Below are positions 63,994 to 64,000 of a stretch of 64,000 nucleotides of DNA, in pieces. The stretch covers positions 22,694-86,693 of the forward strand of contig NZ_FNJR01000018.1 in the NCBI RefSeq assembly GCF_900104475.1, in the 5' to 3' direction. The DNA is from Actinopolyspora xinjiangensis. GTDB taxonomy: Bacteria; Actinomycetota; Actinomycetes; Mycobacteriales; Pseudonocardiaceae. The notes under the pieces were generated by a model, which was given only the letters and a program-made list of their open reading frames with translations, had not been told where the DNA came from and did no database searches. Both the position numbers and the translations under genes were made by a program. Position 1 is the stretch's first letter. Each line of letters begins with the position of its first letter.

Positions 63994-64000
63994 GCCCTAG

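Larger units (their letters stand above)
63104..64000 (-). mobile_element. IS5-family insertion sequence
   Basis: An 897-bp element including CTAG direct repeats at 63104-63107 and 63997-64000, which fit the YTAR target of IS5-group elements. Inside them are inverted repeats: AGCGTGACTGGTGGATC on the left (63108-63124) and its complement on the right (63980-63996), one mismatch. The transposase lies on the minus strand in two overlapping frames. The right repeat coincides with the window end, so flanking DNA is only seen on the left. Confidence 0.85.

Overview
The window looks like chromosomal DNA of a high-GC filamentous actinomycete, probably in or near the Pseudonocardiales (Actinopolyspora/Saccharopolyspora-like). 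The evidence is strongly GC-biased codon use over most of it, a conservon (histidine kinase/roadblock/DUF742/Ras-like GTPase) signalling operon, a terpene synthase-P450 pair, TetR regulators, Tat-exported proteins and actinobacterial biosynthetic genes. The genus is an inference. There are several small biosynthetic loci separated by decayed genes and insertion-sequence remains, as in an accessory chromosomal arm.

Left part (1-16.7 kb). An M48-type membrane metalloprotease runs off the left edge, coupled to a small hypothetical gene. After about 1.4 kb without a clear gene comes a compact 11-gene operon (2719-14589, + strand) of visibly lower GC. It encodes a DmpG-like aldolase, a FAH-superfamily hydratase/hydrolase, a divergent SDR, an adenylation-carrier protein, an asparagine-synthetase-type amidotransferase, a second adenylation enzyme, a free carrier protein, a P450, two thioesterases and an APC permease. 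It has NRPS parts but no condensation domain, so it probably makes an unusual amino-acid-derived small molecule with an unconventional amide-forming step. It ends in a graveyard: an IS5-family relic, a thioesterase fragment, an MFS gene broken at a G run and truncated by transposase sequence, and an IS630 relic.

Middle part (16.7-36 kb). On the minus strand lies a PUFA-synthase/heterocyst-glycolipid-like system: an EF-hand Tat protein, a PfaD-type enoyl reductase, a KS-AT-ACP-KR synthase with a single ACP, a double FabA-type dehydratase protein, and a thioester-reductase-like protein. It probably makes a long-chain acyl product released reductively. Then come small stress-type genes, a broken DDAH gene, an acyl-CoA dehydrogenase lacking the usual catalytic Glu, and the conservon operon with an added GAF protein.

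A second candidate novel system is at 37.0-42.6 kb: a ferritin-like diiron protein, a 31-residue basic peptide gene squeezed in just after it, a cobalamin-dependent radical SAM protein of the RiPP-maturation type, a DUF5825-like protein, an MFS exporter and an SDR. This is read as an uncharacterised RiPP locus. Further right are a flavin amine oxidase with a TetR gene, a D-amino-acid-oxidase-type flavoprotein, a decayed TetR/MFS/MBL locus, and a lower-GC island with a secreted protein, an NHL-like protein fused to integrase debris, and a GH18-type protein.

Right part (53.6-64 kb). A FhuF-like Fe-S protein and a BtuFCD/FecBCD-type ABC importer lie downstream of a recognisable cobalamin riboswitch, so the importer is probably for cobalamin, which the B12-dependent radical SAM enzyme would use. 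A secreted CHAP protein, a P450-terpene synthase pair and a structurally complete IS5-family element (17-bp inverted repeats, CTAG target duplication) end the window.
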